Assembly (NCBI RefSeq): GCF_000720185.1
Contig: NZ_JOIY01000031.1
Span: 45,538-109,537 of the forward strand
Source of the DNA: Streptomyces sp. NRRL S-340
GTDB taxonomy: Bacteria; Actinomycetota; Actinomycetes; Streptomycetales; Streptomycetaceae
Direction: 5' to 3'
Length of the DNA: 64,000 nucleotides
The position numbers and the translations under genes were made by a program. The notes under the pieces are model-generated. The model worked only from the letters and a program-made list of their open reading frames with translations. It was not told the origin of the DNA and did not search any database. Below, piece by piece: positions 18,558 through 27,717 of the stretch (position 1 is the stretch's first letter; every line of letters starts with the position of its first letter).

Positions 18558-20036
18558 GTGGACGTGAGCGGCGGGAGCGGGCAGCCGCGTTCCGGCAACG
18601 ACGAGCCGACCGAGCCCGCCACGGGCCCCGCGGCCCCGGCGCCCCACGACAGCACCGCCCGCCCGCTGAACCCCCCGCGGCCTCCCGCCGCGCACCAGGC
18701 CCCGGACCCGCGGGACCCGGACCACGACACCGCTCCCGGGCGCGGCGACGGCACCCAGCCCCCCGCCCCCCACCCCCCCCCCCACGGCCCCGCCCCCGAC
18801 ACCCACCCCGACCGCGCCCTGGCGGCATCCGGCCACGGACACGGTCAGCCGCCCCCGCCCCCGCCCCCGCCCCGGCGGCCCCGCGGCCCCGGCGGCGGAC
18901 TGCTCATGGGCCGCCCCTTCGGCGTGCCCGTGTACGTCGCACCCAGCTGGTTCCTGGTCGCCGCCCTGATCACCTGGGTCTTCGGCGGCCAGCTCGACCG
19001 CGTCCTGCCCGAGCTGGGGGCCGCCCGCTACCTGGTCTCCCTCTTCTTCGCGGTCGCCTTCTACGGCTCCGTACTCGTCCACGAGCTGGCCCACACCGTG
19101 GCGGCCCTGCGCTTCAAGCTCCCGGTGCGCCGCATCCAGCTCCAGTTCCTGGGCGGGGTCTCCGAGATCGAGAAGGAGGCCGAGACCCCCGGCCGCGAGT
19201 TCGTCCTCGCCTTCGTCGGGCCGCTGCTCTCCCTGGTCCTGTCCGGCGTCTTCTACCTCGCCCTCCAGCCCGTCGAGCGCGGCACGGTCCCCGGGGTCCT
19301 GCTGGCCTCCCTGATGATCTCCAACCTCATCGTCGCCGCGTTCAACCTGCTGCCCGGCCTGCCCCTGGACGGCGGCCGCATGCTGCGCGCCGTCGTCTGG
19401 AAGATCACCGGCCGCCCCATGAGCGGCACCGTCGCCGCGGCCTGGGTCGGCCGCGCCCTCGCCGTCTCCGTCCTCATCGGCCTGCCGCTGCTCAGCCAGT
19501 CCGGGGCGCTCGGCACCACCGCCGAGGACAGCGCCGGCATGGGCACCGTCACCGACGCCCTGCTCGCCGCGATCGTCGCCGCGATCATCTGGACCGGCGC
19601 CGGCAACAGCCTGCGCATGGCCCGGCTGCGCGAACACCTCCCCGAACTGCGCGCCCGCACCCTCACCCGCCGCGCCGTCCCGGTGGAGACCACCACCTCC
19701 CTGGCCGAGGCCCTGCGCCGGGCCAACGCGGCCGGGGCGCGTGCCCTGGTGGTCGTCGACGGCCACGGCGAGCCCCTCTCCCTGGTGCGCGAGTCCGCCA
19801 TCGCGGGCGTGCCCGAACACCGCCGCCCCTGGGTCGCCGCCGGCGCACTCGCCCAGGACCTCACCGAGGGCATGCGGGTCTCCGCCGAGCTGGCCGGGGA
19901 GGACCTCCTGGACGTCCTGCGCGCCACCCCCGCCACCGAGTACCTCGTCGTGGAGGACACCGGCGAGATCTACGGCGTGCTGTCCGCCGCCGACGTCGAG
20001 CGCGCCTTCGTGAAGGCCATGGCCCGGCCCAGCTGA
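18558..20036 (+). CDS. Site-2 protease-like membrane metalloprotease with CBS domain
   Basis: A 492-residue M50-family intramembrane protease. The first 110 residues are a Pro/His/Gly-rich cytoplasmic tail with a run of prolines. Several membrane helices follow, with the zinc site HELAH at about 175 and the third ligand in LLPGLPLDGGR. The C-terminal part (about 370-490) is CBS-like (VPVETTTSLAEALRRANA, YLVVEDTGEIYGVLSAADVE). Such proteins cut membrane substrates such as anti-sigma factors; the target is unknown. Start is GTG at 18558 with GAGGGG upstream. It is divergent from the RecB-like gene and 57 bp before trmI. Confidence 0.92.
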   Translation: MDVSGGSGQPRSGNDEPTEPATGPAAPAPHDSTARPLNPPRPPAAHQAPDPRDPDHDTAPGRGDGTQPPAPHPPPHGPAPDTHPDRALAASGHGHGQPPPPPPPPRRPRGPGGGLLMGRPFGVPVYVAPSWFLVAALITWVFGGQLDRVLPELGAARYLVSLFFAVAFYGSVLVHELAHTVAALRFKLPVRRIQLQFLGGVSEIEKEAETPGREFVLAFVGPLLSLVLSGVFYLALQPVERGTVPGVLLASLMISNLIVAAFNLLPGLPLDGGRMLRAVVWKITGRPMSGTVAAAWVGRALAVSVLIGLPLLSQSGALGTTAEDSAGMGTVTDALLAAIVAAIIWTGAGNSLRMARLREHLPELRARTLTRRAVPVETTTSLAEALRRANAAGARALVVVDGHGEPLSLVRESAIAGVPEHRRPWVAAGALAQDLTEGMRVSAELAGEDLLDVLRATPATEYLVVEDTGEIYGVLSAADVERAFVKAMARPS

Positions 20037-20093
20037 GCACCGCTTCCCGAAGCGGTGGTCGGCGGCCCTCCCGGGGGCCGGTAGGCTGGTCAC

Positions 20094-20996
20094 ATGTCCG
20101 AACCGACCGGTGCCGCCCGCCGCCGCGGGCCCTTCAAGGTCGGGGACCAGGTACAGCTGACCGACCCCAAGGGCCGCCACTACACGTTCACGCTCGAGGC
20201 CGGGAAGAACTTCCACACCCACAAGGGTTCCTTCCCGCACGACGAACTGATCGGCGCACCCGAGGGCAGCGTTGTCCGCACCACCGGCAACGTGGCCTAC
20301 CTCGCGCTGCGTCCCCTGCTCCCCGACTACGTCCTGTCCATGCCCCGAGGGGCGGCCGTCGTCTACCCCAAGGACGCGGGACAGATCCTCGCCTTCGCCG
20401 ACATCTTCCCCGGCGCCCGCGTCGTCGAGGCCGGCGTCGGCTCCGGCTCGCTCAGCAGCTTCCTGCTGCGCGCCATCGGCGACCAGGGCATGCTGCACAG
20501 CTACGAGCGCCGCGCCGACTTCGCCGAGATCGCCCAGGCCAACGTCGAGCGCTACTTCGGCGGCCCGCACCCCGCCTGGCAGCTCACCGTCGGCGACCTC
20601 CAGGACAACCTGTCCGACACCGACGTCGACCGTGTCATCCTCGACATGCTCGCCCCCTGGGAATGCCTGGAGGCCGTCTCCAAGGCACTCGTCCCCGGCG
20701 GCATCCTGTGCTGCTACGTCGCCACCACCACCCAGCTCGCGCGGACCGTCGAGTCCATCCGCGAGATCGGCTGCTTCAACGAGCCGACCGCCTGGGAGAC
20801 GATGATCCGCAACTGGCACATCGAGGGCCTGGCCGTCCGGCCCGACCACCGCATGATCGGTCACACCGGGTTCCTGCTCACCGCCCGCCGCCTCGCCGAC
20901 GGCGTCGAGCCGCCCATGCGCCGCCGCCGCCCCGCCAAGGGCGCCTACGGCGAGGACTACGAGGGGCCCAACGCCGACGGAGGCACCGGCCGCTGA
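20094..20996 (+). CDS. trmI: tRNA (adenine-58-N1)-methyltransferase
   Basis: A 300-residue SAM-dependent enzyme that makes m1A58 in the T-loop of tRNA. The N-terminal beta domain (about 15-75; GDQVQLTDPKGRHYTFTLE) is followed by a Rossmann methyltransferase domain with motif I EAGVGSGSLSSFLL (about 118-131), ERRADFAEIA, and the TrmI motif VDRVILDMLAPWECLE (about 178-193). It is conserved just upstream of the proteasome locus in actinobacteria. TAGGCT at 20082-20087 lies 6 nt before the ATG with no ribosome site, so a leaderless transcript is likely. Confidence 0.94.
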   Translation: MSEPTGAARRRGPFKVGDQVQLTDPKGRHYTFTLEAGKNFHTHKGSFPHDELIGAPEGSVVRTTGNVAYLALRPLLPDYVLSMPRGAAVVYPKDAGQILAFADIFPGARVVEAGVGSGSLSSFLLRAIGDQGMLHSYERRADFAEIAQANVERYFGGPHPAWQLTVGDLQDNLSDTDVDRVILDMLAPWECLEAVSKALVPGGILCCYVATTTQLARTVESIREIGCFNEPTAWETMIRNWHIEGLAVRPDHRMIGHTGFLLTARRLADGVEPPMRRRRPAKGAYGEDYEGPNADGGTGR

Positions 20997-21026
20997 CCCG
21001 GCCCCGCCCCCACCCGCAACGAACAG

Positions 21027-21074
21027 GCGCCGTGGCGCAGTTCCCCGCGCCGGCCGGGAACTGCGCCACGGCGC
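21027..21074 (+). terminator. trmI terminator containing a repeated Streptomyces hairpin motif
   Basis: A perfect 19-bp stem (21027-21045 with 21056-21074) with a 10-nt loop follows trmI by 30 bp. The arm contains GGCGCAGTTCCCCGCGCC, a phrase I know as a common intergenic hairpin sequence scattered through Streptomyces genomes. Confidence 0.85.
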
Positions 21075-21209
21075 TCACACGTTGAGCCCATACCGGAAAC
21101 ACGCGGTCAGCGGCCCGGTCGAGTACCCACCCCACCGTTCCCCCGCACTGTGACGTGTGGCACGATGCTGGCCACCCCACCGGCACAGCCCTCACGGGAG
21201 ACACTCCTA

Positions 21210-21791
21210 GTGCAGCACTCCGCCGTCCCGGACCTGGCACACACCCGCACCCGCCCCATCCACTGGGTCGCCACCGCCGCGGCCGTCGCCGGCGTGGTCG
21301 CCCTCTCCCCGGCCCTCCAGCCGGGCTCCGCCACCGCCGCCCAGCACACCGGCCCCGGCACCCGGACCCAGAGCGCCCCCCTGACCACCGCGCCCCCCAC
21401 CACCGGTGTCACCTTCCCGATCCAGTGCGGGCCCCTGAAGGCGGTGGTCGCCAAGAAGGCCGCCGGGGACCTGGACCACGACGGCCGCCCCGAGACCGTC
21501 GCCGTCGTGCACTGCGACGCCTCCATGGGCACCCCGCCCGACGCCGTCTACGTCCTCACCCGCGCCGAAGGCACCCCCGCGCCCCGCGTCGTGGCCACCC
21601 TCGTCGACCCCAAGGACCGGTACACCGTCACCGACTTCGCCGTACGCGCGGGAGAGGTCAGCGCCACCCTGCTCGGCTACTCCTCGCCCGACGTGCCGAA
21701 TTGCTGCCCCGACCTCAAGGACAGCGCGAAGTGGCAGTGGGCGAACGGCGCGTTCGTGCGCTCCGGGCCGGACCGGCCCCGCAGCGTCTGA
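21210..21791 (+). CDS. Secreted or membrane-anchored hypothetical protein
   Basis: A 193-residue protein of unknown function. Start is taken as GTG at 21210, because GGGAG lies about 9 nt before it; the frame is open further upstream to 21150. The N-terminus has a Tat/Sec-like signal: a charged region (HTRTRPIHW), a hydrophobic core (VATAAAVAGVVALSPAL) and an ATAAQ cleavage site. The mature part holds a Gly-Asp motif like an FG-GAP repeat (AAGDLDHDGRPETVAVVHC) and two pairs of cysteines (CGPLKA, VHCDAS, PNCCPD) that could form disulphides. It has no clear functional neighbour. Confidence 0.72.
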   Translation: MQHSAVPDLAHTRTRPIHWVATAAAVAGVVALSPALQPGSATAAQHTGPGTRTQSAPLTTAPPTTGVTFPIQCGPLKAVVAKKAAGDLDHDGRPETVAVVHCDASMGTPPDAVYVLTRAEGTPAPRVVATLVDPKDRYTVTDFAVRAGEVSATLLGYSSPDVPNCCPDLKDSAKWQWANGAFVRSGPDRPRSV

Positions 21792-21952
21792 GCGGGCGCC
21801 ACCCGGCCCGGCACCCGAGCGGGGCGCCCGCCCTGCGGCCACCGGGCCGGCGACCGCCGCCGGTGTGAGGAATCAGACAGCGGCCACGGCACGGAACCGG
21901 CCGGCCACCACGCCGGGGAGCCTGACGGCGGCCACGAACGGCGACCGTACCG

Positions 21953-22252
21953 TCACTCCGCGTCCGGTCCGTACACCTCGACCCGGTCCGAAACCCGGCG
22001 CACATGGATGCACTCGCCGGGACACTCCTTCGCCGAGTCCACCACGTCCGTGAGAAGCGGCAGCGGCACGGGCGTTGCCGCCCCCGGGGCCTGGAGCAGC
22101 TCGTCCTGCGGGCCCTTCACGTAGGCCAGACCGTCGATGTCCAGCTCGAAGACCTCCGGCGCGTACTGCGCGCAGATGCCGTCACCGGTGCACAGGTCCT
22201 GGTCGATCCAGACCTCCAGCTCCTCGCCGCCGTCCGCGGTCCGCTGCTGCAC
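21953..22252 (-). CDS. Ferredoxin (3Fe-4S/4Fe-4S type)
   Basis: A 99-residue small electron carrier. Cysteines occur in DLCTGDGICAQYAPEVF and AKECPGECIHV, the arrangement of the short mono-cluster ferredoxins that often serve cytochromes P450 in Streptomyces. Start is GTG at 22252 with AGGAGAG 8 nt upstream; the longer frame to 22408 runs into the arc promoter. It is transcribed divergently from arc, with about 250 bp between them. The redox partner is unknown; a P450 lies 23 kb away in the conservon, but no link is shown. Confidence 0.88.
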   Translation of the reverse strand: MQQRTADGGEELEVWIDQDLCTGDGICAQYAPEVFELDIDGLAYVKGPQDELLQAPGAATPVPLPLLTDVVDSAKECPGECIHVRRVSDRVEVYGPDAE

Positions 22253-22455
22253 GCTTCTCTCCTGCCGTTTCACGTCGGACCGGGCGGGAATCAGGCCAGC
22301 TCCGACGGGTGTTGAACGTCTCGACCCTACCTCCGTCGGCTTTCCAATCTTGTTCGGTGGGTATTCCCCTGGCGTGAGGGAGAGCGCAAGGGTGAAGATC
22401 GGACACACCCCGACAGTCTTTGTGATCTAGGGGTTTCAATCGACACCCACCCAGG

Positions 22456-22488
22456 TAGGGTCTGGAAGCGTCCAGCTCCCCTTGGAGG
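22456..22488 (+). promoter_or_regulatory. Candidate arc promoter and ribosome binding site
   Basis: TAGGGT at 22456-22461 is a TANNNT -10 box (a weak GTTTCA at 22433-22438 gives a 17-bp spacer). GGAGGAGGT begins at 22484 and sets the GTG at 22500 as the start. Confidence 0.45.
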
Positions 22489-22499
22489 AGGTGAGGACC

Positions 22500-24266
22500 G
22501 TGGCAGCCCACGACGACGACATGAACCGCGGCATCCGCCCGGGACGAGGGTCCGACGACCCGGCCGGGCAGATCGCCTACCTTGAGCAGGAGATCGCCGT
22601 CCTGCGACGCAAGCTCGCCGACTCTCCGCGGCACACGAGGATTCTCGAAGAGCGGATCGTCGAGCTGCAGACCAATCTGGCCGGCGTGTCCGCGCAGAAC
22701 GAACGGCTCGCGAACACGCTCCGCGAGGCCCGCGACCAGATCGTGGCCCTCAAGGAAGAGGTCGACCGGCTCGCCCAGCCGCCCGCCGGCTTCGGCGTCT
22801 TCCTGCAGTCCAACGAGGACGGCACCGCAGACATCTTCACCGGCGGCCGCAAGCTGCGGGTGAACGTCAGCCCCAGCGTCGACCTCGACGAGCTGCGGCG
22901 CGGCCAGGAAGTGATGCTCAACGAAGCACTCAACGTGGTCGACGCCATGGAGTTCGAGCGCGTCGGCGACATCGTCACCCTCAAGGAGATCCTCGAGGAC
23001 GGCGAGCGCGCCCTCGTCCTCGGGCACACCGACGAGGAACGGGTGGTACGGCTCGCCGAGCCGCTGCTGGACGTCACCATCCGTCCCGGCGACGCCCTGC
23101 TGCTCGAACCCAGGTCCGGCTACGTCTACGAGGTCGTGCCCAAGAGCGAGGTCGAGGAACTCGTCCTCGAAGAGGTCCCCGACATCGGTTACGAGCAGAT
23201 CGGCGGCCTCGGCAACCAGATCGAGATGATCCGCGACGCGGTCGAGCTGCCCTACCTGTACCCGGACCTGTTCAAGGAGCACGAACTGCGCCCGCCCAAG
23301 GGTGTGCTGCTCTACGGGCCGCCCGGATGCGGCAAGACGCTCATCGCCAAGGCCGTCGCCAACTCGCTGGCCAAGAAGGTCGCCGAGGTCACCGGCCAGG
23401 CCGCGGGCAAGAGCTTCTTCCTCAACATCAAGGGCCCCGAGCTGCTGAACAAGTACGTCGGCGAGACCGAGCGGCAGATCCGCCTGGTCTTCCAGCGGGC
23501 CCGGGAGAAGGCCAGCGAGGGCACCCCCGTCATCGTCTTCTTCGACGAGATGGAGTCCCTCTTCCGCACCCGCGGCTCCGGCGTCAGCTCGGACGTGGAG
23601 AACACCATCGTCCCGCAGCTGCTCGCCGAGATCGACGGGGTGGAAGGCCTGCAGAACGTGGTGGTGATCGGCGCCTCGAACCGCGAGGACATGATCGACC
23701 CCGCCATCCTGCGGCCCGGCCGGCTCGACGTGAAGATCAAGATCGAGCGTCCCGACGCCGAGGCGGCCAAGGACATCTTCGCGAAGTACCTCACCGAGCG
23801 CCTCCCGCTGCACGGCGACGACCTCTCGGAGCACGGCGGCGACAAGGGCGCCACGGTCGGAGCCATGATCCAGACCGCGGTCGAGCAGATGTACGCCGAA
23901 TCCGAGGAGAACCGCTTCCTGGAGGTCACCTACGCCAATGGCGACAAGGAAGTCCTCTACTTCAAGGACTTCAATTCCGGCGCCATGATCGAGAACATCG
24001 TGGGCCGAGCCAAGAAAATGGCGATCAAGGACTTCCTGGAGAAGAACCAGAAAGGTCTCCGCGTCTCCCACCTGCTCCAGGCGTGTGTGGACGAGTTCAA
24101 GGAGAACGAGGACCTGCCGAACACCACCAACCCGGACGACTGGGCCCGGATCTCCGGAAAGAAGGGCGAGCGGATCGTGTACATCCGCACCCTGATCACC
24201 GGAAAGCAGGGCGCGGACACCGGACGCTCCATCGACACGGTGGCGAACACCGGTCAGTACCTGTAA
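22500..24266 (+). CDS. arc: Proteasome-associated AAA ATPase (Arc/Mpa)
   Basis: Arc is the hexameric unfoldase that captures pupylated proteins and feeds them to the 20S core. The 588-residue length equals that known for Streptomyces Arc. Order of parts: an N-terminal coiled coil that binds Pup (about 20-80), tandem OB domains (about 85-235), AAA module with Walker A GPPGCGKT (274-281), Walker [10 protein letters not shown] (about 344-352) and arginine-finger region [17 protein letters not shown]. It ends in GQYL, matching the C-terminal Gln-Tyr-Leu that docks on the proteasome alpha ring. Start is the GTG at 22500; an ATG at 22482 overlaps the ribosome site and is less likely. Confidence 0.97.
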   Translation: MAAHDDDMNRGIRPGRGSDDPAGQIAYLEQEIAVLRRKLADSPRHTRILEERIVELQTNLAGVSAQNERLANTLREARDQIVALKEEVDRLAQPPAGFGVFLQSNEDGTADIFTGGRKLRVNVSPSVDLDELRRGQEVMLNEALNVVDAMEFERVGDIVTLKEILEDGERALVLGHTDEERVVRLAEPLLDVTIRPGDALLLEPRSGYVYEVVPKSEVEELVLEEVPDIGYEQIGGLGNQIEMIRDAVELPYLYPDLFKEHELRPPKGVLLYGPPGCGKTLIAKAVANSLAKKVAEVTGQAAGKSFFLNIKGPELLNKYVGETERQIRLVFQRAREKASEGTPVIVFFDEMESLFRTRGSGVSSDVENTIVPQLLAEIDGVEGLQNVVVIGASNREDMIDPAILRPGRLDVKIKIERPDAEAAKDIFAKYLTERLPLHGDDLSEHGGDKGATVGAMIQTAVEQMYAESEENRFLEVTYANGDKEVLYFKDFNSGAMIENIVGRAKKMAIKDFLEKNQKGLRVSHLLQACVDEFKENEDLPNTTNPDDWARISGKKGERIVYIRTLITGKQGADTGRSIDTVANTGQYL

Positions 24267-24268
24267 AA

Positions 24269-24314
24269 GCAGGGCGGCTGCGGGTGCCCTCACCGGGTAC
24301 CCGCAGCCGACTGC
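24269..24314 (+). terminator. arc terminator
   Basis: An 11-bp perfect stem CGGCTGCGGGT/ACCCGCAGCCG (24275-24285 with 24299-24309), extended by AGCAG/CTGCT after a small bulge, begins right after the arc stop codon. Confidence 0.75.
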
Positions 24315-24380
24315 TTTCCGGGGTCACCGCATGGAGCAGCCAATGACGCAAATGATCTCCCCACCAGCGCAAAGGCGTTC

Positions 24381-24386
24381 TAGGCT
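24381..24386 (+). promoter_or_regulatory. Candidate dop promoter (-10 box)
   Basis: TAGGCT fits TANNNT and lies about 115 bp before dop, downstream of the arc terminator, so dop-pup-prcBA probably has its own start here. No clear -35 is seen. Confidence 0.35.
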
Positions 24387-24500
24387 CTTTCGTACCGCCG
24401 GGTCGCGCAGTGCGGGGACGGGCACCGCACAGGCACCCGGGCACCAGCGGTACTTGAGCGCCGCCCTCGACCGAGGGCGCCGCCGGGCAAGGAGGGCCGC

Positions 24501-26012
24501 ATGACCGTACGGCGAGTGATGGGCATCGAGACGGAGTACGGGATCTCCGTCCCCGGTCACCCCAACGCCAATGCCATGCTCACCTCGTCCCAGATCGTCA
24601 ACGCCTACGCGGCGGCGATGCACCGGGCCCGCCGGGCCCGCTGGGACTTCGAGGAGGAGAACCCGCTGCGGGACGCCCGCGGCTTCGACCTCGCCCGCGA
24701 GGCCGCCGACTCCACCCAGCTCACCGACGAGGACATCGGCCTGGCCAACGTGATCCTCACCAACGGAGCACGGCTCTACGTCGACCACGCCCACCCCGAG
24801 TACAGCGCCCCCGAGGTCACCAACCCGCGCGACGCCGTCCTGTGGGACAAGGCGGGCGAACGGATCATGGCCGAGGCCGCCGAGCGGGCCGCCCAGCTGC
24901 CCGGGGCCCAGCCGATCCACCTCTACAAGAACAACACCGACAACAAGGGCGCCTCCTACGGCACGCACGAGAACTACCTGATGCGGCGGGAGACCGCCTT
25001 CTCCGACATCGTGCGCCACCTCACGCCCTTCTTCGTCTCCCGTCAGGTGGTCACCGGCGCCGGCCGCGTCGGCATCGGCCAGGACGGCCACGAGCACGGT
25101 TTCCAGCTCAGTCAGCGCGCGGACTACTTCGAGGTCGAGGTGGGTCTGGAGACGACGCTGAAGCGGCCGATCATCAACACCCGCGACGAACCGCATGCCG
25201 ACGCCGAGAAGTACCGCCGGCTGCACGTGATCATCGGCGACGCCAACCTCTCCGAGATCTCCACGTACCTCAAGCTGGGCACGACCTCCCTGGTCCTGTC
25301 CATGATCGAGGACGGCTTCATCGCCGTCGACCTGGCCGTCGACCAGCCCGTACGCACTCTGCACCAGGTCTCGCACGACCCGTCACTCAAACGGCTCATC
25401 ACCCTGCGCAGCGGCCGGACGCTCACCGCGGTGCAGCTCCAGATGGAGTACTTCGAGCTGTCGCGCAAGTACGTCGAGGAACGCTTCGGCGCCGACGCCG
25501 ACGAGCAGACCAAGGACGTCCTGGCCCGCTGGGAGGACACCCTGAACCGGCTGGAGAACGACCCGATGAGCCTGGCCGGCGAGCTGGACTGGGTCGCCAA
25601 GCGGGAGCTGATGGAGGGCTACCGGCGCCGCGACGGCCTCGACTGGGACGCCGCCCGCCTGCACCTCGTGGACCTCCAGTACGCCGACGTACGCCCCGAG
25701 AAGGGCCTGTACAACCGCCTGGTGGCCCGCGGGCGCATGAAGCGGCTGCTGGAGGAGTCCGAGGTGGACCGGGCCCGCAGGAAGCCGCCGGAGGACACCC
25801 GCGCGTACTTCCGGGGCCGCTGCCTGGAGCAGTACGCCGACGACGTCGCCGCGGCCTCCTGGGACTCGGTCATCTTCGACCTGCCCGGCCGCGACTCCCT
25901 GCAGCGCGTCCCAACCCTGGAACCGCTTCGCGGAACGCGTAATCACGTCAAGGAGCTGCTGGACCGCTGCCGCACGGCCGAGGACCTGGTCAGGGTCCTG
26001 TCCGGCGGCTGA
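24501..26012 (+). CDS. dop: Deamidase/depupylase of Pup
   Basis: Dop converts the C-terminal Gln of Pup to Glu and also removes Pup from substrates. The 503-residue product has the carboxylate-amine ligase fold shared with PafA and glutamine synthetase: [17 protein letters not shown], the Dop-specific loop region after it (about 38-80), [11 protein letters not shown] with the catalytic Asp, [19 protein letters not shown], and [13 protein letters not shown]. The Dop loop distinguishes it from PafA, found at 31.0 kb. It precedes pup by 181 bp. Confidence 0.97.
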   Translation: MTVRRVMGIETEYGISVPGHPNANAMLTSSQIVNAYAAAMHRARRARWDFEEENPLRDARGFDLAREAADSTQLTDEDIGLANVILTNGARLYVDHAHPEYSAPEVTNPRDAVLWDKAGERIMAEAAERAAQLPGAQPIHLYKNNTDNKGASYGTHENYLMRRETAFSDIVRHLTPFFVSRQVVTGAGRVGIGQDGHEHGFQLSQRADYFEVEVGLETTLKRPIINTRDEPHADAEKYRRLHVIIGDANLSEISTYLKLGTTSLVLSMIEDGFIAVDLAVDQPVRTLHQVSHDPSLKRLITLRSGRTLTAVQLQMEYFELSRKYVEERFGADADEQTKDVLARWEDTLNRLENDPMSLAGELDWVAKRELMEGYRRRDGLDWDAARLHLVDLQYADVRPEKGLYNRLVARGRMKRLLEESEVDRARRKPPEDTRAYFRGRCLEQYADDVAAASWDSVIFDLPGRDSLQRVPTLEPLRGTRNHVKELLDRCRTAEDLVRVLSGG

Positions 26013-26125
26013 GCGGGTACCCGGTCCGGGCGGCGGGGGCAGGGTGGAAATCCCCCCGTCCGGGAATCATCGAGGTGGCCCCCGGACGTTGCGGAAACTG
26101 CGGGGCCGATGTCGGACCCGGCTTG

Positions 26126-26131
26126 TAGGGT
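26126..26131 (+). promoter_or_regulatory. Candidate pup promoter (-10 box)
   Basis: TAGGGT fits TANNNT and lies 62 bp before the pup start codon. A separate promoter would allow Pup to be made in excess of Dop. No clear -35 is visible. Confidence 0.3.
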
Positions 26132-26193
26132 CTGATCATCACCGATCGGCGGTAATGCCGACCATGTCGGGCGAACTGAGCGGGGTGAGGGTC

Positions 26194-26412
26194 ATGGCAA
26201 CGAAGGACACCGGTGGCGGCCAGCAGAAGGCCACGCGCGCGACCGAGGAGGTCGAGGAGCAGGCGCAGGACGCGCAGGCGGCCGAAGACCTCAAGGAACG
26301 CCACGAGAAGCTGAGCGACGACGTGGACGACGTCCTCGACGAGATCGATGATGTACTCGAGTCCAACGCCGAGGACTTCGTCAGGTCCTTCGTCCAGAAG
26401 GGCGGGCAGTAG
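26194..26412 (+). CDS. pup: Prokaryotic ubiquitin-like protein Pup
   Basis: A 72-residue, disordered, acidic protein that is attached to lysines of target proteins through its C-terminus. The conserved C-terminal half (LSDDVDDVLDEIDDVLESNA, then EDFVRSFVQKGGQ) is complete. The last residue is Gln, so deamidation by the adjacent dop product is required before PafA can ligate it. The N-terminal half is Gln/Glu/Ala-rich and is thought to enter the Arc pore. Start is the ATG at 26194 (MATKDTGGG); earlier in-frame codons at 26044 and 26161 are upstream of the family N-terminus. Confidence 0.97.
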   Translation: MATKDTGGGQQKATRATEEVEEQAQDAQAAEDLKERHEKLSDDVDDVLDEIDDVLESNAEDFVRSFVQKGGQ

Positions 26413-26860
26413 GCCGCCGTTCCCTTCGTCTCGAAGGTGCCCGGGGCTTAGGGGTGGGTCGAACAGGGGGTGCAGCGCTGTGCGCGGTCGGCGGGACCGG
26501 TCCGCGCGCAGCCTTCGCGCCCCGGCGTCCGGCCCCGCGGACCCCGTCGGCGCCGCCCGGGGCCGGACGGGCCGGCTCTCGCCGGCCCGGGGGCGCGCAG
26601 GGCCTCGCGAAACCGGGAGACGAGCAGTCGGGCGCCGCTTTCGCCGGTGCCCGCCGTTCCTGTCGCCGGCTTCGCCGGAGCATGTGGATCACTGCCATGG
26701 GACGGGTAGGGTCCGTGGCGTACTGTGCTTCAGCTGCAACGCCGCACTGGGGCAGTTCAAGGATCGGCCCGATGTCATGAGGCGGGCTGCTGCTTATGTG
26801 GAAGGAATCGCGTGGAAGCCAACACTCGTAGCACCGGGCGTCTACCAGCTGCCTTCCTGA
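26413..26860 (+). pseudogene. Remnant of a recombination endonuclease VII-like gene
   Basis: Near 26680-26860 the frame encodes the C-terminal part of an endonuclease VII fold: [20 protein letters not shown], then [13 protein letters not shown] and a conserved tail ending YQLPS. The DH-CH catalytic region and the second zinc pair (CFSC) are kept. The first zinc pair (CxxC), normally about 20 residues before PEHVDH, is absent in all three frames, and the upstream frame codes for a Arg/Ala/Pro-rich string that looks non-coding. An endonuclease VII-like gene between pup and prcB is usual in Streptomyces. I see no proper start, so I call it decayed; it overlaps prcB by 49 bp. Confidence 0.6.
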
Positions 26861-27657
26861 CGCCTGGGTCCTCGTCCTTCATGGACTTCCTCTCCGAGCA
26901 CCAGCCCGAGCTGCTGCCCGGCAAGCGGCAGCTGCCGCCCGCGCAGGGGGTGCTGGAGGCGCCGCACGGCACGACGATCGTGGCCGTGAGCTTCCCGGGG
27001 GGCGTCGTGCTGGCCGGTGACCGGCGGGCGACGATGGGCAACGTCATCGCGCAGCGGGACATCGAGAAGGTGTTCCCCGCGGACGAGTACTCGGCCGTGG
27101 GCATCGCCGGCACGGCCGGCCTGGCCGTGGAGATGGTCAAGCTGTTCCAGCTGGAGCTGGAGCACTTCGAGAAGGTCGAGGGCGCGCAGCTGTCGCTGGA
27201 GGGCAAGGCGAACCGGCTGTCGACCATGATCCGTTCCAACCTCGGCATGGCGATGCAGGGTCTGGCCGTGGTGCCGCTCTTCGCGGGGTACGACGTGGAC
27301 CGCGGCAAGGGCCGCATCTTCTCCTACGACGTGACCGGCGGCCGCAGCGAGGAGCACGGCTACGCGGCGACGGGCTCCGGTTCGGTCTTCGCGCGCGGTG
27401 CCATGAAGAAGCTCTTCCGTGCCGACCTGACCGAGGCCGAGGCGACCACACTGGTGGTGCAGGCCCTGTACGACGCGGCAGACGACGACTCGGCGACCGG
27501 TGGTCCCGACGTCGCCCGCCGGATCTATCCGATCGTCACCGTGATCACCGATGACGGCTTCCGCCGGCTCACCGACGACGAGTCCTCCGAGATCGCCCGC
27601 TCGGTGCTGCAGCGGCGGCTGGAGCAGCCGGACGGCCCGAGGGCCGCGCTGCTGTAG
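26812..27657 (+). CDS. prcB: 20S proteasome beta subunit
   Basis: PrcB is the catalytic subunit of the 20S core. The 281-residue precursor carries a 53-residue propeptide that is cut before Thr54 of the motif [10 protein letters not shown]; this Thr is the nucleophile. Further family motifs are [11 protein letters not shown] (catalytic Asp and Lys region), [13 protein letters not shown] and [14 protein letters not shown]. Start is GTG at 26812, which gives the known family N-terminus ([16 protein letters not shown]) and lies inside the endonuclease VII remnant, with GAAGGA just upstream. prcA follows after 60 bp. Confidence 0.97.
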   Translation: MEANTRSTGRLPAAFLTPGSSSFMDFLSEHQPELLPGKRQLPPAQGVLEAPHGTTIVAVSFPGGVVLAGDRRATMGNVIAQRDIEKVFPADEYSAVGIAGTAGLAVEMVKLFQLELEHFEKVEGAQLSLEGKANRLSTMIRSNLGMAMQGLAVVPLFAGYDVDRGKGRIFSYDVTGGRSEEHGYAATGSGSVFARGAMKKLFRADLTEAEATTLVVQALYDAADDDSATGGPDVARRIYPIVTVITDDGFRRLTDDESSEIARSVLQRRLEQPDGPRAALL

Positions 27658-27717
27658 CGGCGGCCGGTTCTTGCCCAGGGTGATCGAGTGACCTCTACAG
27701 AAAGGGACGGATAACCG

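Noticed and set aside
18393..20864. An 823-codon frame antisense to the site-2 protease and trmI genes
   Set aside because: Crosses two well-supported genes and contains only low-complexity acidic sequence.
22182..24293. A 703-codon frame antisense to arc
   Set aside because: Shadow of arc; stops being open at the ends of the real gene and has no domain.
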